From NCBI RefSeq assembly GCF_037265215.1, contig NZ_CP147737.1, positions 3,504,001 through 3,568,000 on the forward strand: a stretch of DNA of 64,000 bases. Reading direction: 5' to 3'. Under the pieces are notes generated by a model that worked only from the letters and a program-made list of their open reading frames with translations, was not told the DNA's origin and did not search any database. This document shows, in pieces, positions 1-8,949 of the stretch (the stretch's first letter is position 1; each line of letters begins with the position of its first letter). This stretch comes from Xenorhabdus griffiniae. GTDB taxonomy: Bacteria; Pseudomonadota; Gammaproteobacteria; Enterobacterales; Enterobacteriaceae. The translations under genes and the position numbers were made by a program.

Positions 1-1
1 C

Positions 2-772
2 TGGTTCAGTTGTGTTTCCGTGAGTGAAGGCATTCCTATACCACATGAACGGCCACGTATGCGCCAAATGGTAAATTTACTGCTGAATTACTGGCAGGAA
101 CCACCAGAATTGACTGCTGGCTTGCGTATTGAATATCAATCGACAATTCCAATCGCCAAAGGCATGGCCAGCAGCACAGCGGATATTGCTGCTACCGCCC
201 AAGCCACCGCCAGATTATTGGGTAAGTCACTGGAAAGCACGGAGCTAGCACAACTCTGTGTCAAACTGGAGCCTACTGACAGTACAATATTCAAACGATT
301 GACCTTGTTTGACCATCTCACCGCCCAGACTCAAATTCCCTTCGATTGGCAACCTGATATCGATATTTTGCTGTTGGAAAGCCCACAAACCATTTTGACA
401 GAAGAATATCACCAACAGGATCATCACGCACAATGGCGGGATAACGCCCTTTTATTCCAACATGCCTGGTGGCAATTTCATACCGCGAACCAACGTCATG
501 ACTATGACCGCCTTGGGGAGGCTTGCACGTTAAGCGCCATCGCCAGCCAATCGATACTACCGAAACCCTGTTTTGATCAACTACGGGATTTGGTCGAGCA
601 AACGGGTATCTATGGCCTGAACGTTGCCCATAGTGGCAGTGTCGTCGGCCTGTTGTTCGACTCACATCGCCATGACGTCAATTACCTACGCTGGTGGCTG
701 CATCAAAAGAAGATTTCTGAGCACTATCCAAAAACTCACCAGGTTAAACTCATTGCGGGGGGTGTTCGCTGA
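2..772 (+). CDS. PduX-like GHMP kinase (L-threonine kinase family), 5' end outside window
   Basis: The reading frame is open from the window edge, so the N-terminus is missing. In-frame codons before the GTG at 20 read WFSCVSVSEG, which fits continuous coding and argues against a start at 20. A GHMP-kinase phosphate-binding loop is visible as PIAKGMASSTADI, at about residues 51-63 of the visible part. A second glycine-rich segment, NVAHSGSVVGLL, near the C-terminus matches the family's last conserved motif. The closest family is PduX, which phosphorylates L-threonine for the aminopropanol arm of cobalamin in the cytoplasm. Another GHMP small-molecule kinase is possible. Substrate is inferred from family only; no cobalamin genes are visible because the upstream neighbours lie outside the window. 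Confidence 0.75.
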   Translation, partial: WFSCVSVSEGIPIPHERPRMRQMVNLLLNYWQEPPELTAGLRIEYQSTIPIAKGMASSTADIAATAQATARLLGKSLESTELAQLCVKLEPTDSTIFKRLTLFDHLTAQTQIPFDWQPDIDILLLESPQTILTEEYHQQDHHAQWRDNALLFQHAWWQFHTANQRHDYDRLGEACTLSAIASQSILPKPCFDQLRDLVEQTGIYGLNVAHSGSVVGLLFDSHRHDVNYLRWWLHQKKISEHYPKTHQVKLIAGGVR

Positions 773-893
773 AATCTATACATATATTCATATTTTCCTT
801 ATTATAAATAGCATAACTTGGATTCGACTAATAAGAGTACTCTTTATATCCTGGATCAATAGAAACAAAGTCATCAACCTTATTTAAAATAGG

Positions 894-1002
894 TATATAC
901 GCATTAAACTTCAAGTTGCAATTTACAACACTCTATTAAGCCTGATACCTCCCCATGAACCGGGGGAGATATCACATGTATCTTGAAGTGAGATTGGTAT
1001 AC
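894..1002. repeat. Interspersed palindromic element, full copy 1
   Basis: About 107 bp flanked by TATACGCATTAAACTTCAAG on the left and CTTGAAGTGAGATTGGTATA on the right. The same element occurs at 43827-43933 and 62259-62366. The ends carry the inverted ACTTCAAG/CTTGAAGT core, and the middle forms a C-rich/G-rich hairpin (CCTCCCC / GGGGGAG). It carries no coding capacity and looks like a MITE or ERIC-type element. Confidence 0.75.
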
Positions 1003-1326
1003 CACTCCTTATCAACACACGTTAATAAATATTAACCAATCCATACTCTAACAATATCATTTCAATAATCAGTGTGATTTTTTAAAGCAAACTTACATTT
1101 TTTATATTTCATTTTGCCATGTAAATATGTTTAGAATAACTGCGGTCATAAATACATAGTTCTTTCTCAAGAAAAAAACAAACATTATTTTAAGAAAATA
1201 ACTTACCATAAGTATAGATAATCACATACTATAACCATGGTAAAAAATACGGTAAAAAGTAAACCTCAACATTAAAAGCAATATAAAACCATTGTTTAAT
1301 CAACATGTAAAATAGGATAACATATT
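1003..1326. other. AT-rich leader upstream of pirA
   Basis: No gene is seen here. The tract is very AT-rich and probably holds the pirAB promoter, but no single -10/-35 pair stands out enough to call. The pirA ribosome site AGGATAA lies just before the ATG at 1327. Confidence 0.5.
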
Positions 1327-1755
1327 ATGAATACAATCAATATAAATATAAGTGGCAGTAGTAACATTACCATCATAAATAATAACAACTCTAATCCAGA
1401 ACTATTAACTTACAATACCAACACACCAGCATCAGAACCTCTTGCTGTCAATCCTTATAGGGATATGACAATAGAGCCACACTCATCTATAGAGGCAATA
1501 AGAATTGACACCCCCATTATTCCCGAAACACGCCCTAATTACTACGTAGCCAATTCTGGCCCCGCTTCATCAGTCAGGGCTGTTTTTTATTGGTCTCATT
1601 CTTTCACATCTGAATGGTTCGAATATTCCGCTATCACAGTGAAAGCTGGAGAAGACGGCATATTAAAATCACCAAGCAACTCTGTGTATTACAGCAAAGT
1701 CGTCATTTATAACGATACAGATAAACGAGCCTTTGTTACTGGATATAATAAATAA
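1327..1755 (+). CDS. pirA: PirA-like subunit of binary insecticidal toxin
   Basis: This 142-residue protein is followed 77 bp later by a 425-residue Cry-like partner, the arrangement of Photorhabdus/Xenorhabdus PirAB and of Vibrio parahaemolyticus PirAB. The N-terminus is an Asn/Ser-rich low-complexity stretch (about residues 1-30). The rest is predicted beta-rich, with aromatic strands around SVRAVFYWSHSF and SEWFEYSAI. In the known family PirA resembles the lectin-like domain III of Cry toxins and acts together with PirB on insect gut or haemocyte cells. There is no Sec signal peptide. The start is supported by AGGATAA nine bases upstream. Low GC compared with the core genes suggests acquisition by transfer. 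Confidence 0.88.
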   Translation: MNTININISGSSNITIINNNNSNPELLTYNTNTPASEPLAVNPYRDMTIEPHSSIEAIRIDTPIIPETRPNYYVANSGPASSVRAVFYWSHSFTSEWFEYSAITVKAGEDGILKSPSNSVYYSKVVIYNDTDKRAFVTGYNK

Positions 1756-1832
1756 CAATACGAAAAACATTTATAACTAATAAGTTTTAATTTCATAACT
1801 ATTTAACTAAGGAATTAAGGTGAAATAAAATC

Positions 1833-3110
1833 ATGAATACCACACCGATTAATATATCTGAAAATGAAACATTGCCTGTACTCACTGACATTATGCTTAT
1901 AGCACCTTATACAATGTCTACTCCCGATTATGAATGGGATATGTCATCAATTATAAAGGATGCCATCATTGGTGGAGTAGGGTTTATTCCAGGAGCAGGT
2001 CCCGCAATGTCCTTCCTGTTAGGGCTATTTTGGCCTCAACAGAAAGATAACACCTGGGAGCAAATTCTCCAAAAAGTAGAGCAAATGATAGAGAATGCCG
2101 TTCTACAAACTATTAAAGGAATACTTAATGGAGATATACAAGAGATCAAAGGAAAAATGGAACATGTGCAATACATGCTGGAAACCTCACCTGGCAGCCA
2201 AGAAAGCCATGATGCATATATGTTCCTGGCCAGATATTTAGTGAGTATAGATGAAAAATTCAAGTCTTTTGATAATAAAACAAACTACCAGATCCTGCCG
2301 ATGTACACTAACACGGTTATGTTACAGATCCCTTATTGGAAAATGGGGATAGAGAAGAAAAATGATATTGGGCTGACAGATATTGAAGTCAATGAGTTAA
2401 AACAACTTATCGACAAATTGGTTGACAAAGCCAAGAATTACATCCATACGATGTATACCAATGAATATAACGATGCCATAAACACATCAACAGCAGAAAG
2501 TGTCACTAATAATTTATTGTCTGTAAGAGGATATTGTTTATTACACGGTTTAGAGTGTATTGAATTAATTGAACATCTACAAAATAATAGCCTGGAAAGT
2601 GGTTTCAATCCTAAAACTATCAGTTATTCAACCGTGTTTGATCGTCCTACTAATAAGACGAGAATTCAGGCCTTGACAGAAGACGATCAAATGCAGGAAC
2701 CCTTCAAGCCATCTTTAATCGATGGCAAATACAATAAAATCAAATCATTGCTTGGGTACGTACAAAGAATTGGCAATGCCCCTAGAGTGGGTGGTATTAA
2801 AATCACATTTGCCAACGGTTCATCCTATACACTCGGCACAGTCACATCAGAAACCAGTTCAATTGAACTCAATGACAGTGTTATTGAAAGGTTGGAAGTA
2901 TGGGGCAATGGCGCTGTTGATGAAGCGTTATTTACGTTAAGTGATGGACGTCAACTCAGAATCGGTGAGCGCTACGCGACAAAATACAGAAAATATGCTG
3001 TTGATGGTCACTATATTGCAGGGCTGTATTTAGCCAGCGATGAACCTTCACTTGCTGGTCAAGCCGCAGGTATTGCCGTTTCGTACCATCTGTTAGCTGA
3101 TAAAAAATAA
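1833..3110 (+). CDS. pirB: PirB-like pore-forming subunit of binary insecticidal toxin
   Basis: 425 residues, the usual PirB length. Residues about 40-70 hold a hydrophobic helix pair (IIKDAIIGGVGFIPGAGPAM, then a SFLLGLFWP stretch) typical of the start of the Cry-toxin domain I helical bundle. Helical sequence continues to about residue 250, and the C-terminal third is beta-rich with a lectin-like GSSYTLGTVTSE region, as in Cry domain II. In the family, PirB and PirA form a heteromer that makes pores in insect cells. The gene shares direction with pirA and is closed by a strong terminator at 3143, so the two likely form one transcript. An AAGG lies about 12 bases before the ATG. No secretion signal is seen. 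Confidence 0.9.
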   Translation: MNTTPINISENETLPVLTDIMLIAPYTMSTPDYEWDMSSIIKDAIIGGVGFIPGAGPAMSFLLGLFWPQQKDNTWEQILQKVEQMIENAVLQTIKGILNGDIQEIKGKMEHVQYMLETSPGSQESHDAYMFLARYLVSIDEKFKSFDNKTNYQILPMYTNTVMLQIPYWKMGIEKKNDIGLTDIEVNELKQLIDKLVDKAKNYIHTMYTNEYNDAINTSTAESVTNNLLSVRGYCLLHGLECIELIEHLQNNSLESGFNPKTISYSTVFDRPTNKTRIQALTEDDQMQEPFKPSLIDGKYNKIKSLLGYVQRIGNAPRVGGIKITFANGSSYTLGTVTSETSSIELNDSVIERLEVWGNGAVDEALFTLSDGRQLRIGERYATKYRKYAVDGHYIAGLYLASDEPSLAGQAAGIAVSYHLLADKK

Positions 3111-3142
3111 CATCGACTAATAGAACTTGAGTTTTAGATCCT

Positions 3143-3184
3143 CCCTGGTTACATCGCTAATTATGTAACCAGGGGTAATTTTTT
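3143..3184 (+). terminator. Rho-independent terminator of pirAB
   Basis: A perfect 12-bp stem CCCTGGTTACAT / ATGTAACCAGGG with an 8-base loop is followed within a few bases by TTTTTTC. It lies 33 bp after the pirB stop. Confidence 0.92.
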
Positions 3185-3521
3185 CTCATTATGTACTCCA
3201 GTCTGACCTCGCCATGAAAATCAGCAAATCATAAAAACCAAACACATGTTTGTAGTTTCCATAAATTAACCCAACATACTGATTTAAAAGAAGTTATAAC
3301 AGGATAAAATATAGTTTACTCACTTGATGTATTTAGTTACCTGATTCTTCTGAATTTTTCAGCATAATATTCGAGATATACATCACATTTTTATGTCATT
3401 TGCTGGCTTTACTAATCTTACGATCATATTCTCATAATGAAAAAGAAATATAAAAATAGCCTTTACTGTCTGTCAGACATGAAATAAAACATCAGAACAA
3501 AAAAACAACCAAAGGTATGAT
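3185..3521. other. AT-rich spacer between pirAB and the HTH-PfkB gene
   Basis: No gene or recognised repeat is seen. It probably contains the promoter of the downstream kinase gene. Confidence 0.5.
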
Positions 3522-4589
3522 ATGTCAAAAAGGGAAAACCAGATATTGCAACTTCTAAAGCGTGATCCTTTCATTCAGCAACAAGAAATTGCTGATATTC
3601 TCGGAATCAGTCGCTCATGTGTTGCGGGACATATTATGAACCTAAGTAAAAAAGGTTATATTAAAGGCAAAGGGTATATTTTATCTAACGATGTTTATAC
3701 TGTGACTATTGGTGCAGCGAATATAGATTTAACAAGTTATACCTCAGCCAAATTAATTTATGAAGATTCCAACCCAGGGAAAATTATTTCTACACCAGGC
3801 GGCGTAGGGAGAAATATCGCTCAAAATATTGCGCTATTAAAAAATGAAAGTTATTTAATTTCCGTTATCGGTAATGATGCCAATGGCAATGCCCTGTTTG
3901 ATCATACAAAATTGGCTGGTGTTAATGTTAACTATTTCTATAAATTAGAGGGTGAAAAAACGTCAATTTGCAACTCTGTTATCGATGAAAATGGGAAATG
4001 TATTGTTACTGTTAATGATATGAGCATTCTGGAAAAATTAACCCCTACGTTATTATCTCAAGCTAAATCTTTAATTCAGCATGCTAATGTGTTAGTGATT
4101 GACTGTAATTTAACTGAAGAAGCCCTAAAATGGCTATTTAATCATTCCGGTAATGTGCCAATTTTTGTTGACACGGTTTCAAGATCCAAAGCAGCCAAAA
4201 TTCGCCATTTTCTATCGCAGATTCATACCTTAAAACCCAACCGAACTGAAGCAGAAATCCTTAGCGGCATAAAAATTGAAACTCAAAAAGATGCCGCTGT
4301 TGCGGCACACTGGTTTCATCAACATGGCGTCCAGCGCTTAATTTTGAGTATGGATGCAGAAGGTGTTTATTACAGTGAAATGGATAATACATCAGGATGT
4401 TCAAGTGCAATCAATACCCATATTGTTAATGCCAATGGTGCGGGTGATGCTATGATGGCAGGCCTTGTACATTGTTGGTTAGAAGGCATGGAACTGAAAG
4501 ACAGTGTTCGTTTTGCACAGCAATGTTCAGCACTAACACTCTCTTCGGAAGATATTGAAATACTCCCTAAGAATCGTATGTATTTTTGA
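3522..4589 (+). CDS. HTH-PfkB family kinase, pseudouridine kinase-like
   Basis: Residues 1-55 form a winged-helix DNA-binding domain (QQEIADILGISRSCVAGHI). Residues about 60-350 are a ribokinase/PfkB kinase: the substrate-side GGVGRNIAQN motif (about residues 91-100) and the ATP-side NANGAGDAMMAG motif with its catalytic Asp (about residues 303-314). The AGDAMMAGL and SVRFAQ segments resemble E. coli PsuK (YeiC), which phosphorylates pseudouridine. Same-protein HTH fusions occur in this subfamily and suggest autoregulation. The usual partner psuG (pseudouridine-5'-phosphate glycosidase) is not beside it; the next 230 bp hold no recognised gene. Substrate is inferred from family resemblance. 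Confidence 0.72.
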   Translation: MSKRENQILQLLKRDPFIQQQEIADILGISRSCVAGHIMNLSKKGYIKGKGYILSNDVYTVTIGAANIDLTSYTSAKLIYEDSNPGKIISTPGGVGRNIAQNIALLKNESYLISVIGNDANGNALFDHTKLAGVNVNYFYKLEGEKTSICNSVIDENGKCIVTVNDMSILEKLTPTLLSQAKSLIQHANVLVIDCNLTEEALKWLFNHSGNVPIFVDTVSRSKAAKIRHFLSQIHTLKPNRTEAEILSGIKIETQKDAAVAAHWFHQHGVQRLILSMDAEGVYYSEMDNTSGCSSAINTHIVNANGAGDAMMAGLVHCWLEGMELKDSVRFAQQCSALTLSSEDIEILPKNRMYF

Positions 4590-4821
4590 ACGACAAAATT
4601 AAAATCCCCTGATATCAAACACTGGCTTCATCATTCCTATCACACCTGTCAGGCCGAAAGTAAAGGGCAACTCATTGATCTCACCATGGATAAGCCAGAT
4701 ATTCATATACCGTCCTGGCATTACATATCAACATTAATGCTATTTCTTGCTAGAATCTGCGGCGTGAAATCAGCATTATCATAATGAATTAACAACAAAT
4801 AAGACCAACAGGGTTAATTAA

Positions 4822-5688
4822 ATGGAAAGTATGAGCCAGAAACTAAATGTTCTGCGTAAAATTGATAACGTCTTAATGGATCATAAGCCCAATAACAGCA
4901 CAGGTATTAAACGATTTATTTTAGAGTTTCTTTTCTTTGGATTGATTAATGCACGCTCGTGCTTATTTGCTGGTTTCTTTTTTTTGGCTTTATTTTTGGT
5001 TCCCGCAAAAGGCATCATGGGTATACCACGTTATGATGTACTATTAGTATTCGCAGTAACCTTTCAAGCATTTCTAATACAATCAAAACTCGAAACATGG
5101 GATGAATTGAAAGCGATCTGTGTCTTCCACTTAGTTGGTTTTATAATGGAACTATTTAAAACGTCAGCATCTATTAGTTCATGGCAATACCCTGATGCTG
5201 CGTTTACTAAGCTTTGGGGTGTCCCACTATTTACAGGTTTTATGTATGCGGCCGTGGGGAGTTACATTATACAGTCATGGCGCTTTTTTAAGGTACGGAT
5301 TGAGCATTACCCACCGTATTGGATGGCAACGCTGGTGGCAGTGGCAATTTATATTAATTTCTTTAGTCATCACTATATTGATGATTATCGCTGGTATTTA
5401 ACTGCTTTTATTTTCGGTTTGTATGCACGTGGTACTGTTTTTTATACGCCGTTGGATAAAGAACGCAAAATGCCTCTCTTACTTGCTTTTATACTGATTG
5501 GTTTTTTTATTTGGTTGGCAGAAAACTTCGGTACCTTTTTTGGGATCTGGCAATACCCGAATCAATTAGGCGCTTGGTCTGTTGTTCATGCAGGAAAATG
5601 GGGAGCATGGTCATTATTAGTGGTTGTGACCTTTACGATTGTCGTTCACCTTAAACATATCAAAGCAAGTGTGGCAATTGCCCGTTAA
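4822..5688 (+). CDS. DUF817-like integral membrane protein
   Basis: 288 residues with about seven or eight hydrophobic segments, starting near residue 33 (FLFFGLINARSCLFAGFFFL), so an inner-membrane protein. Two related WQYP motifs (SSWQYPDAAF and GIWQYPNQLG), a conserved Glu-Leu-Phe-Lys segment and paired His residues (FFSHHYIDDYRWY) match the DUF817 family as I know it. The function of that family is unknown. The start ATG at 4822 is preceded by AGGGTTAA. It stands alone between the PfkB gene and a CbrC remnant. The 232 bp upstream of it contain a stop-free stretch without a start that I could not assign. Confidence 0.6.
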   Translation: MESMSQKLNVLRKIDNVLMDHKPNNSTGIKRFILEFLFFGLINARSCLFAGFFFLALFLVPAKGIMGIPRYDVLLVFAVTFQAFLIQSKLETWDELKAICVFHLVGFIMELFKTSASISSWQYPDAAFTKLWGVPLFTGFMYAAVGSYIIQSWRFFKVRIEHYPPYWMATLVAVAIYINFFSHHYIDDYRWYLTAFIFGLYARGTVFYTPLDKERKMPLLLAFILIGFFIWLAENFGTFFGIWQYPNQLGAWSVVHAGKWGAWSLLVVVTFTIVVHLKHIKASVAIAR

Positions 5689-5774
5689 TACAGAAATATC
5701 CCTTTTTGATGCATAACGGTATGAAACGATATCATCATCAGGGGAATCAGGATCTAAATATATAAGGAGCCAAT

Positions 5775-5900
5775 ATGGCACTGAATAAAAAAGCATTACC
5801 CGTTTTCAAATATCATCCAGACCCCATTGGAACAGAGGCTTTTTCTACCGATAAAACAGTTAAATGTGATTGTTGCCATCAACCGACCGATATTTATTGA
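5775..5900 (+). pseudogene. Truncated CbrC-family (UPF0167) N-terminus
   Basis: A 41-codon frame with a good ribosome site (AAGGAGCCAAT) starts FKYHPDPIGTEAF within its first 25 residues and continues to KCDCCHQPTDIY before a stop. The FKYHPDP opening and the CxCC pair match the start of CbrC/UPF0167 proteins, which run to about 190 residues. Only the first fifth is present, so this is probably a decayed gene. A short expressed peptide cannot be excluded. Confidence 0.6.
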
Positions 5901-5940
5901 TTTAATTATATTTTATAATTGACTATAAGAGAAGTGTATT

Positions 5941-6014
5941 TGGAGCGAGTGAAGGGAATCGAACCCTCGTATAGAGCTTGGGAAGCTCTCGTTCTACCAT
6001 TGAACTACACTCGC
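5941..6014 (-). tRNA. glyU: tRNA-Gly(CCC)
   Basis: The reverse complement folds as a tRNA: acceptor GCGAGTG/CACTCGC, D-arm TAGTTCAATGGTAGAACG, anticodon stem AGAGC/GCTCT around loop TTCCCAA (anticodon CCC), T-arm with GGTTCGATTCC, and an encoded CCA end. It closely matches E. coli glyU. It sits between the accessory segment on its left and lysS on its right. Confidence 0.96.
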
Positions 6015-6126
6015 ATCAACGAAGTGATGGCGTTAAATATATACCTCTTACTAAATCTCAGCAAGTAGTATATCGTTAATATTTGTCTATATTTCAGTCA
6101 GTTGTTTAAGCTTTTTTGATGTATGT

Positions 6127-6157
6127 AAAAAAACGCTGTCTGGTTAACCGGACAGCG
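6127..6157 (-). terminator. Rho-independent terminator of lysS
   Basis: On the minus strand a stem CGCTGTCCGGTT/AACCAGACAGCG (one wobble) is followed by TTTTTTT, about 30 bp after the lysS stop. Confidence 0.9.
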
Positions 6158-6185
6158 CTTTTAGCTGGTTTTAATCGAGAAACGA

Positions 6186-7706
6186 TTATTTATGCGTATG
6201 TGGACGCATTGCCGGGAACAGGATAACATCACGGATGGTGTGGCTGTCAGTAAACAACATCACCATACGGTCGATACCAATCCCTAAGCCTGCTGTTGGC
6301 GGCAAGCCGTGCTCCAACGCAGTAATGTAGTCTTCATCGTAGAACATCGCTTCGTCATCACCCTGATCTTTCTGGCGAACCTGCTCTGCAAAACGTTCTG
6401 CTTGATCTTCCGCGTCGTTCAGCTCCGAGAAGCCATTACCAATTTCACGGCCACCAATGAAGAATTCAAAACGATCAGTAATGAATGGGTTATCATCGTT
6501 ACGGCGTGCCAACGGAGAAACTTCTGCCGGATATTCTGTAATGAACGTCGGCTGAATCAGATGGCTTTCCGCGGTTTCTTCAAAGATTTCACACTGAATA
6601 CGGCCTAAGCCCCAGCCCTTTTCAACGTCAATACCCAAGGATTTCGCGATAGCAACCGCTTTGTCCATATCATCCAAATCTGCCATGTTGGTTTCTGGAC
6701 GATATTTGCAGATCGCTTCTTTCATGGTCATCTTGGCAAAAGGCTGACCAAAATCAAATTCCTGTTCGCCGTATTTCACCGATGTTGTACCCAGTACTTC
6801 TTGAGTCAGGGTACGGAACAGTTCTTCAGTCAGTACGATCAGATCCTGATAATCCGCGTAAGCCATATAGAGTTCCATCATAGTGAACTCTGGGTTGTGG
6901 CGCGGAGAAACACCTTCATTACGGAAGTTACGGTTAATTTCGAAAACACGCTCAAAACCACCGACGACTAAACGTTTCAGATACAGTTCTGGCGCAATAC
7001 GCAGGTACATGTCGATATCCAACGCGTTATGGTGCGTAATGAATGGACGCGCACTTGCACCACCAGGGATCGCCTGCATCATTGGCGTTTCAACTTCCAT
7101 AAAACCTTTTTGGATCATGAAGCTGCGTAATGCCGACATCACGCGGGAACGGATCTGGAATGCCTTGCGTGATTCATCGTTCGAGATCAGATCCAAATAA
7201 CGCTGACGATAGCGAGTTTCCTGATCCGCCAAGCCGTGGAATTTATCCGGCAGTGGGCGCAATGCCTTAGTCAGCAAACGCAACTCAGTACAATGGATAG
7301 AAAGTTCACCCGTTTGGGTTTTGAACAGCTTACCGCGCGCACCTAAAATGTCACCTAAATCCCATTTCTTGAACTGAGTGTTGTAAATGCCTTCCGGCAG
7401 GTCATCACGGGAAACATAGATCTGAATGCGCCCCCCCATGTCTTGCAGGGTGGCAAAAGAGGCTTTACCCATGATACGACGTGTCATCATGCGACCAGCA
7501 ACAGTCACTTCGATGTCAAGCGCTTCCAATTCTTCCTTGGTCTTGTCATCGTATTTAGCATGTAGATCTACGGAAATGTTTTCGCGACGAAAATCATTTG
7601 GGAAAGCAATGCCGTTGCTGCGCAAGGCAGCCAGTTTTTCACGGCGTGTTTTCAGTTCGTTATTTAAATCAGGAGCCTGTTCAGCACCTTGTTGTTGTTG
7701 TGACAT
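6186..7706 (-). CDS. lysS: Lysyl-tRNA synthetase
   Basis: 506 residues, full length for the class II enzyme that charges tRNA-Lys in the cytoplasm. An N-terminal OB-fold anticodon-binding domain spans about residues 60-150. Class II motif 2 is visible as [20 protein letters not shown] and motif 3 as [12 protein letters not shown] near the C-terminus. The ATG is preceded by GAGGAAC. The gene follows prfB by 9 bp on the same strand, the order seen in E. coli, so the two are co-transcribed. There is one lysS copy in the window. Confidence 0.98.
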   Translation of the reverse strand: MSQQQQGAEQAPDLNNELKTRREKLAALRSNGIAFPNDFRRENISVDLHAKYDDKTKEELEALDIEVTVAGRMMTRRIMGKASFATLQDMGGRIQIYVSRDDLPEGIYNTQFKKWDLGDILGARGKLFKTQTGELSIHCTELRLLTKALRPLPDKFHGLADQETRYRQRYLDLISNDESRKAFQIRSRVMSALRSFMIQKGFMEVETPMMQAIPGGASARPFITHHNALDIDMYLRIAPELYLKRLVVGGFERVFEINRNFRNEGVSPRHNPEFTMMELYMAYADYQDLIVLTEELFRTLTQEVLGTTSVKYGEQEFDFGQPFAKMTMKEAICKYRPETNMADLDDMDKAVAIAKSLGIDVEKGWGLGRIQCEIFEETAESHLIQPTFITEYPAEVSPLARRNDDNPFITDRFEFFIGGREIGNGFSELNDAEDQAERFAEQVRQKDQGDDEAMFYDEDYITALEHGLPPTAGLGIGIDRMVMLFTDSHTIRDVILFPAMRPHTHK

Positions 7707-7715
7707 TTTAGTTCC

Positions 7716-8814
7716 TCATAGGCCAGCTTTTAAACTTGCTTCAATGAATTTGTCCAGATCCCCATCTAGCACAGATTGAGTATTGCGGGTTTCTACACCA
7801 GTACGCAAATCCTTAATGCGAGAATCATCCAAAACGTAAGAGCGAATCTGGCTCCCCCAACCAATGTCCGATTTGTTATCTTCCATTGCTTGTTTATCTG
7901 CATTCTTCTTCTGCATTTCCAGTTCGTACAGTTTCGCTTTCAACTGCTTCATCGCCTGGTCTTTGTTTTTATGCTGAGAACGGTCTGTCTGACATTGGGT
8001 TACAATACCTGTCGGTACGTGGGTGATACGTACTGCAGATTCGGTTTTGTTAACGTGCTGACCACCAGCACCAGAGGCACGGTATACATCAATGCGTAAA
8101 TCAGCTGGATTGATTTCGATATCAATATCATCATCCACTTCTGGATAGATAAAGGCAGAACTGAATGATGTATGGCGACGACCACCTGAATCGAAAGGAC
8201 TTTTACGTACTAAGCGATGAACGCCCGTCTCTGTACGCAACCAACCGTAAGCATATTCACCCATAATTTTGATGGTGGCAGATTTCAAACCCGCAACATC
8301 ACCATCAGATTCTTCAATAATTTCTGTCTTAAAGCCTTTGGATTCTGCCCAACGCAGGTACATACGCATCAACATGCTGGCCCAATCCTGCGCTTCTGTA
8401 CCGCCAGATCCCGCCTGAAGATCCAGATAGCAGTTTGCACTGTCATATTGGCCAGAAAACATGCGACGGAATTCCAGTTGGCCCAGCTTCTCTTCCAGCT
8501 GTTCCAACTCAGCGACGGCTTCATTGAAGGTTTCTTCGTCATCAGCTTCAACGGCCAGTTCCAGCAGGCCGTTCACATCTTCCAATCCCTGAGTCAGCTG
8601 ATCAATGGTTTCTACGATGCTTTCAAGTGATGAACGCTCTTTACCCAACGCCTGTGCCCGTTCCGGTTCATTCCAGACATCAGGCTGTTCGAGTTCAGCA
8701 TTGACTTCTTCTAAACGTTCTTTCTTGGCATCATAGTCAAAGATACCCCCTCAGAACTGCTGTCCGCTCAGACAGGTCCTGAATGTGATTTTTTACCGGA
8801 TTAATTTCAAACAT
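7716..8814 (-). CDS. prfB: Peptide chain release factor 2, with programmed +1 frameshift
   Basis: Codons 1-25 start at the ATG at 8814 ([14 protein letters not shown]...) and end in CUU followed by an in-frame UGA. The rest continues in the +1 frame to give 365 residues, the E. coli RF2 length. RF2 recognises UGA and UAA and releases the finished peptide. The catalytic GGQ motif ([14 protein letters not shown]) and the stop-codon-reading SPF motif (RKSPFDSGG) are present. The frameshift makes RF2 autoregulated: when RF2 is scarce the ribosome shifts past UGA. The gene lies directly upstream of lysS. Confidence 0.97.
8737..8751 (-). promoter_or_regulatory. prfB programmed frameshift site
   Basis: On the minus strand AGGGGG (internal Shine-Dalgarno-like) is followed by TAT CTT TGA C, the classical RF2 frameshift context. 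CTT is codon 25 and TGA codon 26 from the ATG at 8814. Confidence 0.96.
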
Positions 8815-8949
8815 ATTTCGTGTCTTATACGTTGTGTATTATGAATAAACGATGGTCGCATGGATATTTTCGAACCGTGCATTGTAACGGATCTATCAAG
8901 GGGTTCATACCCTTCACCTTTTTAAATGCAACTGGAAACCTAAGTTCAT

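Noticed and set aside
4590..4821. Stop-free stretch as a hidden gene
   Set aside because: It has no start codon or ribosome site at its beginning and matches no family I recognise; possibly debris.
5941..6014. tRNA-Gly as an integration site with a direct repeat
   Set aside because: I saw no integrase gene and no second copy of the tRNA 3' end in the flanking accessory region.
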